The position numbers and the translations under genes were made by a program. This document shows, one piece after another, positions 9,593 through 23,440 of a stretch of 64,000 nucleotides of DNA (position 1 is its first letter; every line of letters begins with the position of its first letter). Location: the NCBI GenBank assembly GCA_029851415.1, contig CM056742.1, forward strand, positions 89,208,748 through 89,272,747, written 5' to 3'. Below the pieces are notes generated by a model, which saw only the letters and a list, made by a program, of their open reading frames with translations, was not told the DNA's origin and made no database searches. The DNA comes from Eretmocerus hayati. Taxonomy: Eukaryota; Arthropoda; Insecta; Hymenoptera; Aphelinidae.

Positions 9593-12500
9593 TTAGGTGA
9601 TTGCCCTATCTACCCGTCTGCCCGTACACAACCCGTAAGACTGGAATGGAGCCGGATCAAAGACGGATGATTGACTGTATCTACACGTCTGCCCGTTCAC
9701 AGACCGTGTGGCTTGAATTTTGTGAGATAGGCGGCGCAGTGAATCCCCGTGTCCACCCGTCAGCCCGTTCACGACCCGTGTATCTCGAAACTTGTCAGTA
9801 GCTAGGGGAGTGTATACCCTTGTCCACCAGACTACCCGTTCTCTAACCGTAAAACCAGATTGGAGCCAACCCAAGACAGGTGAATGCCCCTATCCACCCG
9901 TCTGCCCGTCCACGACCCGTTAGACTGGGATGAAGCCGAATCAGGACGGAAGATTGCCGTATCTCCCCGTCCGCCCATTCACGACCCGTGTGGCTCGAAT
10001 CTTGTCAGTAGGTAAGGGAGTGTATACCCGTGCCCACCAGTCTGCACGCTCTCTACCCGTGAAACCAGAATGGAGCCAGATCGAAGACAGGTGATTGCCC
10101 TATCTACCCGACTGCCCGTTCACAACCCGTGTGGCTCGGAACTCGCGAGATACGTAGGGGAGTTGATACCCGTGTCTACCCGTCTGCCCGTTCTCTACCC
10201 GTAGAACCAGATTGGAGACAAATTGAAGACAGGTGATTGCCCGTATCTATCCGTCTGCCCGTCCACAACCCGTGTGGCTCGGATCTCGCGAGATACGTAG
10301 GGGAGTGTATACCCTTGTCCACCAGACTACCCGTTCTCTAACCGTGAAACCAGATTGGAGGCGACCCAAGACAGGTGAATGCCCCTATCCACCCGTCTGC
10401 CGTCCACGACCCGTTAGACTGGGATGAAGCCGAATCAAAGACGGAAGATTACCCGTATCTACCCGTCTGCCCGTTCACAGCCCGTGTGGCTCGAATTTTG
10501 TGAGATAGGCGGAACAGTGAATCCCCGTGTCTACCCGTTTGCCCGTTCACGACCCGTGTTGGCTCGAATCTTGTCAGTAGGTACGGGAGTGCATACCCGT
10601 GTCCACTTGTCTGCCCGTTCTCTACCCGTGAAACCAGAATGTTGCCAAATCGGAGACAGGTGATTGCCCGTATCTACCCGTCTGCCCGTTCACAACCCGT
10701 GAGTCTCGGTCCTTGCGAGATACGTACGGGAGTTGCTACCAGTGTCTACTCGTCTGCCCGTTCTCTACCCGTGAAAGCAGATTCGGAACAAATGGAAGAC
10801 AGGTGATTGCCCGTATTTACCCGTCTGCCCGTCCACAACCCGTAAGACTGGAATGGAGCCGGATCAAAGACGGATGATTGCCTGTATCTACACGTCTGCC
10901 CGTTCACAGACCGTGTGGCTTGAATTTTGTGAGATAGGCGGCGCAGTGAATCCCCGTGTCCACCCGTCAGCCCGTTCACGACCCGTGTGTCTCAAATCCT
11001 GTCAGTAGGAAGGGGAGTATATACCCGTGTCCACCAGTCTGCCCTTTCTCTAACCGTGAAATCAGATTGGAACCAAAGTCAAGACAGGTGAATGCCCCTA
11101 TGTACCCGTCTGCCCGTACACGACCCGTTAGACTGGGATGAAGCCGAATCAAAGACGGAAGATTTCCCGTATATACCCGTCTGCCCGTTCACGACCCGTG
11201 TGGCACGAATCTCGTCAGTAGGTAGGGGAGTGTATACCCGTGTCGACCAGTCTGCCCGTTCTCTACCCGTGAAACCAGAATGGAGCTAAATCGAAGACAG
11301 GTGATTGCCCTATCTACCCGTCTGCCCTTGCACAACCCGCATGGCTCGGATCTTTCGAGATATGTAGAGGAGTTGATACCTGTGTCTACCCGTCTGCCCG
11401 TTCTCTACCCGTAGAACAAGATTGGAGACAAATTGAAGACAGGTGATTGCCCGTATCTACCCGTCTGCCGTCTACAACCTGTAAGACTGGGATGAAGCCG
11501 AATCAAAGACGGAAGATTGCCCGTATCTACCCGTCTGCCCGTTCACGACCCGTGTGGCTCGAATCTTGTCAGTAGGTAGGGAATGTATAACCGTATCCAT
11601 CAGTCTGCTCGTTCTGTACCCGTGAAACCAGAATGGAGCCAAATCGAAGACAAGTGATTGCCCGTGTCTACCCGTCTGCCCGTTCATGACCCGTAAGACT
11701 GAAATTGAGCCGAATCAAAGACGGGTGATTGCCCGTATCTACCCGTCTGCCCGTTCACAACCCGTAAGTCTCGGTCCTTGCGAGATACGTAGGGGAGTTA
11801 CTACCAGTGTCTACTCGTCTGGCCGTACTCTACCCGTGAAACCAGATTCGAAACAAATGGAAGACAGGTAATTGCCCGTATTTACCCGTCTGCCCGTCCA
11901 CAACCCGTGAGACTCGAATGAAGCCGAATCGAAGACTGATGATGGCCTTATCTACCCGTCTGCCCGTTCACGACCCGAGTGGTTCGAATCTTGTCAGTAG
12001 GTAGGGGGTGTAAAGCCGTGTCCACCAGTCTGCCTGTTCTCTACCCGTGAAACCAGAATGGAGTAAATCGAAGACAGGTGATTGCCCGTATCTACCCGTC
12101 TGCCCGTTCACAACCCGTGGGGCTCGAATCTTGCGAGATACGTTGGGGAGGTCATACGCTTGTCTACCCGGCTGCCTTTTCTCTACCCGTAGAACCAGAT
12201 TAGAGACTAATGGAAGACAGGTGATTGTCCGTATCTACCCCTCCGCCGTCCACGACCCGTAAGACTGGGGAGGAGCCGAATCAAAGACGGAAGATGGCCC
12301 GCATCTACACGTCCGCCCGTTCACGACCCGTTTGGCTCGAATCTTGTGAGTAGGTAAGGCAGTGTATACCCGTGTCCACCAGTCTGCCCGTTCTTCACCC
12401 GTGAAACCAGAATGGAGCCAAATCGAAGACAGGTGATTGCCCGTATCCACCCGTCTGCCTGTTCACAACCCGTGTGGCTCGGATATTGCGATATACGTAG

Positions 12501-12641
12501 GGAAGTTCATACCCGTGTCTACCCGTCAGCCCGATCACGACCCGTGTGGCTCGAATCTTGTCAGTAGGTAGGGGAGTTTATACTCGTGTCGATCAGTCGG
12601 CCCGTTCTCTACCCGTGAAACCAGATGGAGCCAAATCGAAG
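9593..12641 (+). repeat. 3.12 kb higher-order repeat unit 2, one monomer short
   Basis: Same order of landmarks as unit 1, but 3,049 bp long: 71 bp fewer. The missing monomer is at about 10690. Unit 1 has there a monomer with CATGACCCGTAAGACTGAAA (7570-7640), whereas here the preceding unit runs directly into TTCACAACCCGTGAGTCTCGG. The loss of exactly one monomer in register is what unequal exchange or slippage between homologous monomers would produce. Confidence 0.9.
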
Positions 12642-15600
12642 TTAGGTGATTGCCCTATCTACCCGTCTGCCCGTACACAACCCGTAAGACTGGAATGGAG
12701 CCGGATCAAAGACGGATGATTGACTGTATCTACACGTCTGCCCGTTCACAGACCGTGTGGCTTGAATTTTGTGAGATAGGCGGCGCAGTGAATCCCCGTG
12801 TCCACCCGTCAGCCCGTTCACGACCCGTGTATCTCGAAACTTGTCAGTAGCTAGGGGAGTGTATACCCTTGTCCACCAGACTACCCGTTCTCTAACCGTA
12901 AAACCAGATTGGAGCCAACCCAAGACAGGTGAATGCCCCTATCCACCCGTCTGCCCGTCCACGACCCGTTAGACTGGGATGAAGCCGAATCAGGACGGAA
13001 GATTGCCGTATCTCCCCGTCCGCCCATTCACGACCCGTGTGGCTCGAATCTTGTCAGTAGGTAAGGGAGTGTATACCCGTGCCCACCAGTCTGCACGCTC
13101 TCTACCCGTGAAACCAGAATGGAGCCAGATCGAAGACAGGTGATTGCCCTATCTACCCGACTGCCCGTTCACAACCCGTGTGGCTCGGAACTCGCGAGAT
13201 ACGTAGGGGAGTTGATACCCGTGTCTACCCGTCTGCCCGTTCTCTACCCGTAGAACCAGATTGGAGACAAATTGAAGACAGGTGATTGCCCGTATCTATC
13301 CGTCTGCCCGTCCACAACCCGTGTGGCTCGGATCTCGCGAGATACGTAGGGGAGTGTATACCCTTGTAACCAGACTACCCGTTCTCTAACCGTGAAACCA
13401 GATTGGAGGCAACCCAAGACAGGTGAATGCCCCTATCCACCCGTCTGCCGTCCACGACCCGTTCGACTGGGATGAAGCCGAATCAAAGACGGAAGATTAC
13501 CCGTATCTACCCGTCTGCCCGTTCACAGCCCGTGTGGCTCGAATTTTGTGAGATAGGCGGAACAGTGAATCCCCGTGTCTACCCGTTTGCCCGTTCACGA
13601 CCCGTGCTGGCTCGAATCTTGTCAGTAGGTACGGGAAGGCATACCCGTGTCCACTCGTCTGCCCGTTCTCTACCCGTGAAACCAGAATGTTGCCAAATCG
13701 GAGACAGGTGATTGCCCGTATCTACCCGTCTGCCCGTTCATGACCCGTAAGACTGAAATAGAGCCGGATCAAAGACGGATGATTGCCCGTATCTACCCGT
13801 CTGCCCGTTCACAACCCGTGAGTCTCGGTCCTTGCGAGATACGTACGGGAGTTACTACCAGTGTCTACTCGTCTGCCCGTTCTCTACCCGTGAAAGCAGA
13901 TTCGGAACAAATGGAAGACAGGTGATTGCCCGTATTTACCCGTCTGCCCGTCCACAACCCGTAAGACTGGAATGGAGCCGGATCAAAGACGGATGATTGC
14001 CTGTATCTACACGTCTGCCCGTTCACAGACCGTGTGGCTTGAATTTTGTGAGATAGGCGGCGCAGTGAATCCCCGTGTCCACCCGTCAGCCCGTTCACGA
14101 CCCGTGTGTCTCAAATCCTGTCAGTAGGAAGGGGAGTATATACCCGTGTCCACCAGTCTGCCCTTTCTCTAACCGTGAAATCAGATTGGAACCAAAGTCA
14201 AGACAGGTGAATGCCCCTATGTACCCGTCTAGCCGTACACGACCCGTTAGACTGGGATGAAGCCGAATCAAAGACGGAAGATTTCCCGTATATACCCGTC
14301 TGCCCGTTCACGACCCGTGTGGCACGAATCTCGTCAGTAGGTAGGGGAGTGTATACCCGTGTCGACCAGTCTGCCCGTTCTCTACCCGTGAAACCAGAAT
14401 GGAGCTAAATCGAAGACAGGTGATTGCCCTATCTACCCGTCTGCCCTTGCACAACCCGCATGGCTCGGATCTTTCGAGATATGTAGAGGAGTTGATACCT
14501 GTGTCTACCCGTCTGCCCGTTCTCTACCCGTAGAACCAGATTGGAGACAAATTGAAGACAGGTGATTGCCCGTATCTACCCGTCTGCCGTCTACAACCTG
14601 TAAGACTGGGATGAAGCCGAATCAAAGACGGAAGATTGCCCGTATCTACCCGTCTGCCCGTTCACGACCCGTGTGGCTCGAATCTTGTCAGTAGGTAGGG
14701 AATGTATAACCGTATCCATCAGTCTGCTCGTTCTGTACCCGTGAAACCAGAATGGAGCCAAATCGAAGACAAGTGATTGCCCGTGTCTACCCGTCTGCCC
14801 GTTCATGACCCGTAAGACTGAAATTGAGCCGAATCAAAGACGGGTGATTGCCCGTATCTACCCGTCTGCCCGTTCACAACCCGTAAGTCTCGGTCCTTGC
14901 GAGATACGTAGGGGAGTTACTACCAGTGTCTACTCGTCTGGCCGTACTCTACCCGTGAAACCAGATTCGAAACAAATGGAAGACAGGTAATTGCCCGTAT
15001 TTACCCGTCTGCCCGTCCACAACCCGTGAGACTCGAATGAAGCCGAATCGAAGACTGATGATGGCCTTATCTACCCGTCTGCCCGTTCACGACCCGAGTG
15101 GTTCGAATCTTGTCAGTAGGTAGGGGGTGTAAAGCCGTGTCCACCAGTCTGCCTGTTCTCTACCCGTGAAACCAGAATGGAGTAAATCGAAGACAGGTGA
15201 TTGCCCGTATCTACCCGTCTGCCCGTTCACAACCCGTGGGGCTCGAATCTTGCGAGATACGTTGGGGAGGTCATACGCTTGTCTACCCGGCTGCCTTTTC
15301 TCTACCCGTAGAACCAGATTAGAGACTAATTGAAGACAGGTGATTGTCCGTATCTACCCCTCCGCCGTCCACGACCCGTAAGACTGGGGAGGAGCCGAAT
15401 CAAAGACGGAAGATGGCCCGAACCTACACGTCCGCCCGTTCACGACCCGTTTGGCTCGAATCTTGTGAGTAGGTAAGGCAGTGTATACCCGTGTCCACCA
15501 GTCTGCCCGTTCTTCACCCGTGAAACCAGAATGGAGCCAAATCGAAGACAGGTGATTGCCCGTATCCACCCGTCTGCCTGTTCACAACCCGTGTGGCTCG

Positions 15601-15735
15601 GATATTGCGATATACGTAGGGAAGTTTATACCCGTGTCTACCCGTCAGCCCGTTCACGACCCGTGTGGCTCGAATCTTGTCAGTAGGTAGGGGAGTTTAT
15701 ACTCGTGTCGATCAGTCTGCCCGTTCTCTACCCGT
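12642..15735 (+). repeat. 3.12 kb higher-order repeat unit 3, ends in a domain switch
   Basis: Landmarks at 13472, 13740, 14075, 14805 and 15354 match unit 1 at an offset of about 6,168 bp. The monomer missing from unit 2 is present again. After about 15735 the sequence no longer follows the HOR: GTGGAACCAGAATGG and CCCTATCTCCCC appear instead, which match L1 near 688-740. Confidence 0.88.
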
Positions 15736-16686
15736 GGAACCAGAATGGAGCCAAATGGAAGACAGGTGATTGCCCTATCTCCCCGTCTGCCCGTCCACAA
15801 CCCGTAAGACTGGAATGAAGCCGGATCAAAGACGGATGATTGCCTGTATCTATCCGTCTGCCCGTTCACAGCCCGTGTGGCTCGAATTTTGTGAGAGAGG
15901 CGGAGCAGTGATGCCCCGTGTCTACCCGTCTGCCCGTTCACGACCCGTGTTGGCTCGAATCTTGTCAGTAGGTACGGGAAGGCATACCCGTGTCCACTCG
16001 TCTGCCCGTTCCCTACCCGTGAAACCAGAATGGAGCCAAATCGAAGACATGTGATTGCCCGTATCTACCCATCTGCCTGTTCACAACCCGCGTGGCTCGA
16101 ATTTTGCGAGATAGGCGGAGCAGTGAATCCCCGTGTCTACCCGTCCGCCCGTTCATGACCCGTAAGACTGGAATAGAGCCGAATCGAAGACGGATGATTG
16201 CCCGTACCTACCCGTCTGCCCGTTCACGACCCGTAAGTCTCGGTCCTTGCGAGATACGTAGGGGAGTTACAAACAGTGTCAACCCGTCTGCCCGTTCTCT
16301 ACCCGTAGAACCAGATTGGAAACAAATGGGAGACAGGTGATTGCCCGTATCTACCCTTCGGCCCGTCCACAACCCGTAAGACTGGAATGAAGCCGAATCA
16401 AAGACGGATGATGGCGTGTATCTACCCGTCTGCCCGTCCACAGCCAGTGTGGCTCGAATTTTGTGAGATAGGCGGAGCAGTTAATCCCCGTGTCTACCCG
16501 TGTGCCCGTTCATGACCCGTAAGACTGAAATAGAGCCGGATCAAAGACGGATGATTGCCCGTATCAACCCGTCTGCCCGTTCACAACCCGTAAGTCTCGG
16601 TCCTTGCGAGATACGTAGGAGAGATACTACCAGTGTCTACCCGTCTGCCCGTTCTTTATCCGTGAAACAAGATTGGAAACAAATGG
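15736..16686 (+). repeat. Linker domain of ~0.95 kb related to the 39.3-39.9 kb type
   Basis: Between HOR unit 3 and L1 copy 2 lie about 13 monomers of a different set. The stretch from about 15.8 to 16.4 kb resembles 39.3-39.85 kb (offset about 23.5 kb), 48.5-49.0 kb, 50.07-50.6 kb and 60.3-60.86 kb, including the TTGGCTCGAATC variant with one extra base and the GAGTTACAAACAGTG-like segment. It is therefore a fragment of the domain that dominates the right half of the window, placed on the left side. Confidence 0.8.
16086..16102 (-). other. CENP-B-box-like site, CG variant
   Basis: Plus strand CCCGCGTGGCTCGAA. This form is frequent in the right-hand domain, for example near 39.59, 50.34 and 52.12 kb, and shows that monomers outside the 3.12 kb HOR also keep the core. 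Confidence 0.55.
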
Positions 16687-19600
16687 AAGACAGGTGATTG
16701 CCCGTATCTAAACGTCTGCCCGTCCACGACCAGTAAGACTGGGATGAAGCCGAATCAAAGACGGATGATTGCCCGTATCTACCCGTCTGCCCGTTCACAA
16801 CCCGTAAGTCTCGGTCCTTGCGAGATACGTAGGGGAGTTACTACCAGTGTCTACCCGTCTGCCCGTTCTTTATCCGTGAAACAAGATTGGAAACAAATGG
16901 AAGACAGGTGATTGCCCGTATCTAAACGTCTGCCCGTCCACGACCAGTAAGACTGGGATGAAGCCGAATCAAAGACGGGAGATTGCCCGTATCCACCCGT
17001 CTGCCCGTTCTCTACCCGTGTGGCTTGAATTTTGTGAGATAGGCGGCGCAGTGAATCCCCGTGTCCTTCCGTCAGCCCGTTCACGACCCGTGTGACTCGA
17101 ATCTTGTCAGTAGGTAGGGGAGTTGATACCCGTGTCTACCCGTCTGCCCGTTCTCTAACCGTGAAACCAGATTAGAGCCAAAGTCAAGACAGGTGAATTT
17201 CCCTATCTACCCGTCTCCCCGTCCACGACCCGTTAGACTGAGATGAAGCTGAATCAAAGACGGAAGATTGCCCGTATCTACCCGTCAGCCCGTTCCCGAC
17301 CCGTGTGGCTCGAATCTTGTCAGTAGGTAGGGAAGTGTATACCCGTGTCGACCAGTCCGCCCGTTCTCTACCCGTGGAACCAGAATGGAGCCAAATGGAA
17401 GACAGGTGATTGCCCTATCTCCCCGTCTGCCCGTTCACAACCCGTGTGGCTTGGATCTTGCGAGGTACGTAGGGGAGTTAATACCCGTGTCTACCCGTCT
17501 GCCCATTCTCTACCCGTGAAACCAGATTGGAGACAAATTGAAGACAGGTGATTGCCCGTATCTACCCATCTGCCGTCCACGACCTGTAAGACTGGGATGA
17601 AGCCGAATCAAAGACGGAAGATTGCCCGTATCTACCCGTCTGCCCGTTCACAGCCCGTGTGGCTTGAATCTTGTCAGTAGGTAAGGGAGTGTATACCCGT
17701 GTCCATCCGTCTGCCCGTTCTCTACCCGTGACACCAGAATGGAGCCGAATCGAAGACAGGTGATTGCCCGTATCTACCCGTCTGCTCGTTCACAACCCGG
17801 GTGGCTCGGATCTTGCGAGAGACGTAGGGGAATTAATACTCGTGTCTACCCGTCTGCCCGTTCTTCTCTCGTGAAACCAGATTGGAAACAAATGGAAGAC
17901 AGGTGATTGCCCGTATCTACCCGTCTGCCCGTCCACAACCCGTACGACTGGAATGAAGCCGAATCAAAGACGCATGATGGCCTGTATCTACCCGTCTGCC
18001 CGTTCACGACCCGTGTGGCTCGAATCTTGTCAGTAGGTAGGGGAGTGTATACCCGTGTCGACCAGTCTGCCTGTTCTCTACTCGTGGAACCAGAATGGAG
18101 CCAAATCGAAGACAGGTGATTGCCCTATCTAACCGTCTGCCCGTTTACAACCCGTGTGGCTTGGATCTTGCGAGATACGTAGGGGAGTTAATACCCGTGT
18201 CTACCCGTCCGCCCATTCTCTACCCGTAACACCAGATTGGAGACGAATTGAAGACAGGTGATTGCCCGTATCTACCCATCTGCCATCCACGACCTGTAAG
18301 ACTGGGATGAAGCCGAATCAAAGACGGAAGATTGCCCGTATCTACCCGTCTGCCCGTTCACGACCCGTGTGGCTCGAATCTTGTCAGTAGGTAGGGGAGT
18401 GTATACCCGTGTCCACCAGTCTGTCCGTTCTCTACCCGTGAAACCAGAATGGAGCCGAATCGAAGACAGGTGATTGCCCGTATCTACCCGTCTGCTCGTT
18501 CACAACCCGTGTGGCTCGGATCTTGCGAGAGACGTAGGGGAATTGATACTCGTGTCTACCCGTCTGCCCGTTCTTCTCTCGTGAAACGAGATTGGAAACC
18601 AATGGAAGACACGTGATTGCCCGTATCTACCCGTCAGCCCGTCCACAACCCGTACGACTGGAATGAAGCCGAATCAAAGACGCATGATGGCCTGTATCTA
18701 CCCGTCTGCCCGTTCACGACCCGTGTGGCTCGAATCTTGTCAGTAGGTAAGGGAGTGTATACCCGTGTCCATCCGTCTGCCCGTTCTCTACCCGTGAAAC
18801 CAGAATGGAGCCGAATCGAAGAGAGGTGATTGCCCGTATCTACCCGTCTGCCCGTTCACGACCCGTGTGGCTCGAACCTTGTCAGGAGGTAGGGGAGTGT
18901 ATACCCGTGTCGACCAGTCCGCCCGTTCTCTACCCGTGAAACCAGAATGGAGCAAAATGGAAGACAGGTGATTGCCCTATCTACCCGTCTGCCCGTTCAC
19001 AACCCGTGTGGCTCGGATCTTGCGAGATACGTAGGGGAGTTAATACCCGTGTCTACCCGTCTGCCCGTTCTCTAACCAAGAAACCAGATTGGAGCCGAAG
19101 TCAAGACAGGTGAATGCTCCTATCTACCCGTCTGCCCGTCCACGACCCGTTAGACTGGGATGAAGCCGAATCAAAGACGGAAGATTGCCCGTATCTACCC
19201 ATCAGCCCGTTCACGACCCGTGTGGCTCGAATCTTGTCAGTAGGTAGGGGAGTGTATACCCGTGTCCACCAGTCTGTCCGTTCTCTACCCGTGAAACCAG
19301 AATGGAGCCGAATCGAAGACAGGTGATTGCCCGTATCTACCCGTCTGCTCGTTCACAACTCGTGTGGCTCGGATCTTGCGAGAGACGTAGGGGAATTAAT
19401 ACTCGTGTCTACCCGTCTGCCCGTTCTTCTCTCGTGAAACGAGATTGGAAACCAATGGAAGACACGTGATTGCCCGTATCTACCCGTCTGCCCTTCCACA
19501 ACCCGTACGACTGGAATGAAGCCGAATCAAAGACGCATGATGGCCTGTATCTACCCGTCTGCCCGTTCACGACCCGTGTGGCTCGAATCTTGTCAGTAGG

Positions 19601-22600
19601 TAGGGGAGTGTATACCCGTGTCGACCAGTCTGCCTGTTCTCTACTCGTGGAACCAGAATGGAGCCAAATCGAAGACAGGTGATTGCCCTATCTACTTGTC
19701 TGCCCGTTCACAACCCGTGTGGCTCGAATTTGTGAGATAGGCGGAGCAGTGAACTCCGTGTCTACCCGTCTGCCCGTTCACGACCCGTGTTGGCTCGAAT
19801 CTTGTCAGTGAGTACGGGAAGGCATACCCGTGTCCACTCGTCTGCCCGTTCTCTACCCGTGGAACCAGAATGGAGCCAAATCGAAGACAGGTGATTGCCC
19901 GTATCTACCCGTCTGCTCGTTCACAACCCGTGTGGCTCGGATCTTGCGAGATACGTAGGGGAATTAATACTCGGGTCCACCCGTCTGCCCGTTCCTTACT
20001 CGTGAAACCAGATTGGAAACAAATGGAAGACAGGTGATTGCCCGTATCTACCCGTCTGCCCGTCCACAACCCGTAAGACTGGAATGAAGCCGAATCAAAG
20101 ACAGATGATGGCCTGTATCTTCCCGTCTGCCTGTTCACAGCCCGTGTGGTTCGAATTTTGTGAGATAGGCGGAGCAGTGAATCCTCGTGCCCACCCGTCA
20201 GACCGTTCACGACCCGTGTGTTTCGAATCTTGTCAGTAGGTAGGGGAGTGTATACCCGTGTCCACCAGTCTGCCCGTTCCCTAACCGTGAAACCAGATTG
20301 GAGCCAAATTCAAGACAGGTGAATGCCCCTATCTACCCGTCTGCCCGTCCACGACCCGTTAGACTGGGATGAAGCCGAATCAAAGACGGAAGATTGCCCG
20401 TATCTACCCGTCAGCCCGTTCACAACCCGTGTGGCTCGAATCTTGTCGGTAGGTAGGGGAGTGTATACCCGTGTCAACCAGTCTGCCCGTTCTCTACCCG
20501 TGAAACCAGAATGGAGCCAAATCGAAGATAGGTTATTGCCCTATCTACCCGTCTGCCCGTCCACAACCCGTAAGACTGGAATGGACCGGATCAAAGACGG
20601 ATGATTGCCTGTATCTACCCGTCTGCCCGTTCACAGCCCGTGTGGCTTGAATTTGTGAGATAGGCGGAGCAGTGAACTACGTTTCTACCCGTCTGCCCGT
20701 TCACGACCCGTGTTGGCTCAAATCTTGTCAGTAGGTACGGGAAGGCATACCCGTGTCCACTCATCTGCCCGTTCTCTTCCCGTGGAACCAGAATGGAGCC
20801 AAATCGAGGACAGGTGATTGCCCGTATCTACCCGTCTGCTCGTTCGCAACCCGTGTGGCTCGGATCTTGCGAGATACGTAGGGGAATTAATACTCGTGTC
20901 TACCCGTCTGCCCGTTCTTTACTCGTGAAACCAGATTGGGAACAAATGGAAGACAGGTGATTGCCCGTATCTACCCGTCTGCCCGTCCACAACCCGTGAG
21001 ACTGGAATGAAGCCGAATCAAAGACGGATGATGGCCTGTATCTACCCGTCTGCCCGTTCACAGCCCGTGTGGTTCGAATTTTGTGAGATAGGCGGAAAAG
21101 TGAATCCCCGTCCCCACCCGTCAAACCGTTCACGACCCGTGTGTTTCGAATCTTGTCAGTAGGCAGGGGAGTGTATACCCGTGTCCACCAGTCTGCCCGT
21201 TCTCTACCCGTGAAACCAGAATGGAGCCAAATCGAAGTTAGGTGATCGCCCTATCTACCCGTCTGCCCGTCCACAACCCGTAAGACTGGAATGGAGCCGG
21301 ATCAAAGACGGATGATTGCCTGTATCTACACGTCTGCCCGTTCACAGACCGTGTGGCTTGAATTTTGTGAGATAGGCGGCGCAGTGAATCCCCGTGTCCA
21401 CCCGTCAGCCCGTTCACGACCCGTGTGTCTCGAATCTTGTCAGTAGGTAGGGGAGTGTATACCGGTGTCCAACAGTCTGCCCGTTCTCTAACCGTGAAAC
21501 CAGATTGGATCAAAAGTCAAGACAGGTGAATGCCCCTATCTACCCGTCTGCCCGTCCACGATCCGTTAGACTGGGATGAAGCCGAATCAAAGACGAAAGA
21601 TTGCCCGTATCTACCCGTCAGCCCGTTCACGACCCGTGTGGCTCGAATCTCGTCAGTAGGTAGAAGAGTTTATATTCGTGTCGATCAGTCTGCCCGTTCT
21701 CTACCCGTGAAACCAGAATGGAGCCAAATCGAAGTTAGGTGATTGCCCTATCTACCCGTCTGCCCGTCCACAACCCGTAAGACTGGAATGGAGCCGGATC
21801 AAAGACGGATGATTGCCTGTATCTACACGTCTGCCCGTTCACAGACCGTGTGGCTTGAATTTTGTGAGATAGGCGGCGCAGTGAATCCCCGTGTCCACCT
21901 GTCAGCCCGTTCACGACCCGTGTGTCTCGAATCCTGTCAGTAGGAAGGGGAGTATATACCCGTGTCCACCAGTCTGCCCTTTCTCTAACCGTGAAATCAG
22001 ATTGGAGCCGAAGTCAAGACAGGTGAATGCCCCTATGTACCCGTCTGCCCGTACACGACCCGTAAGACTGGAATGAAGCCGAATCAAAGACAGATGATGG
22101 CCTGTATCTTCCCGTCTGCCCGTTCACAGCCCGTGTGGTTCGAATTTTGTGAGATAGGCGGAGCAGTGAATCCCCGTGCCCACCCGTCAGACCGTTCACG
22201 ACCCGTGTGTTTCGAATCTTGTCAGTAGGTAGGGGAGTGTATACCCGTGTCCACCAGTCTGCCCGTTCCCTAACCGTGAAACCAGATTGGAGCCAAATTC
22301 AAGACAGGTGAATGCCCCTATCTACCCGTCTGCCCGTCCACGACCCGTTAGACTGGGATGAAGCCGAATCAAAGACGGAAGATTGCCCGTATCTACCCGT
22401 CAGCCCGTTCACAACCCGTGTGGCTCGAATCTTGTCAGTAGGTAGGGGAGTGTATACCCGTGTCAACCAGTCTGCCCGTTCTCTACCCGTGAAACCAAAA
22501 TGGAGCCAAATCGAAGATAGGTTATTGCCCTATCTACCGGTCTGCCCGTCCACAACCCGTAAGACTGGAATGGACCGGATCAAAGACGGATGATTGCCTG

Positions 22601-23440
22601 TATCTACCCGTCTGCCCGTTCACAGCCCGTGTGGCTTGAATTTGTGAGATAGGCGGAGCAGTGAACTACGTTTCTACCCGTCTGCCCGTTCACGACCCGT
22701 GTTGGCTCAAATCTTGTCAGTAGGTACGGGAAGGCATACCCGTGTCCACTCATCTGCCCGTTCTCTTCCCGTGGAACCAGAATGGAGCCAAATCGAGGAC
22801 AGGTGATTGCCCGTATCTACCCGTCTGCTCGTTCGCAACCCGTGTGGCTCGGATCTTGCGAGATACGTAGGGGAATTAATACTCGTGTCTACCCGTCTGC
22901 CCGTTCTTTACTCGTGAAACCAGATTGGGAACAAATGGAAGACAGGTGATTGCCCGTATCTACCCGTCTGCCCGTCCACAACCCGTGAGACTGGAATGAA
23001 GCCGAATCGAAGACGGATGATGGCCTGTATCTACCCGTCTGCCCGTTCACAGCCCGTGTGGTTCGAATTTTGTGAGATAGGCGGAAAAGTGAATCCCCGT
23101 GCCCACCCGTCAAACCGTTCACGACCCGTGTGTTTCGAATCTTGTCAGTAGGCAGGGGAGTGTATACCCGTGTCCACCAGTCTGCCCGTTCTCTACCCGT
23201 GAAACCAGAATGGAGCCAAATCGAAGTTAGGTGATCGCCCTATCTACCCGTCTGCCCGTCCACAACCCGTAAGACTGGAATGGAGCCAGATCAAAGACGG
23301 ATGATTGCCTGTATCTACACGTCTGCCCGTTCACAGACCGTGTGGCTTGAATTTTGTGAGATAGGCGGCGCAGTGAATCCCCGTGTCCACCCGTCAGCCC
23401 GTTCACGACCCGTGTATCTCGAAACTTGTCGGTAGCTAGG
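16687..23440 (+). repeat. Long-range block L1, copy 2
   Basis: Near-identical copy of the window's first 6.69 kb. It ends at 23435-23442, where the sequence switches inside a monomer from the L1/HOR sequence seen at 6681-6686 to that seen at 8531-8540. On the left, the 213 bp before 16687 largely repeat the 213 bp after it, sharing the diagnostic CTTTATCCGTG and TCTAAACGTC variants. The left edge of the duplication therefore probably lies outside copy 1, upstream of the window. Confidence 0.9.
20323..23440 (+). repeat. 1,989 bp higher-order tandem duplication (28 monomers), ~1.6 copies
   Basis: Segments at 20323, 20900 and 21238 recur at 22312, 22889 and 23227, each 1,989 bp further on, which is 28 monomers of 71 bp. 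The second copy is cut off at the junction near 23440. The same duplication in L1 copy 1 runs from 3637 (repeat at 5626), but there the later markers are spaced 1,921 bp because of the replaced stretch at 5690-5866. The duplication therefore predates the duplication of L1. Confidence 0.88.
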
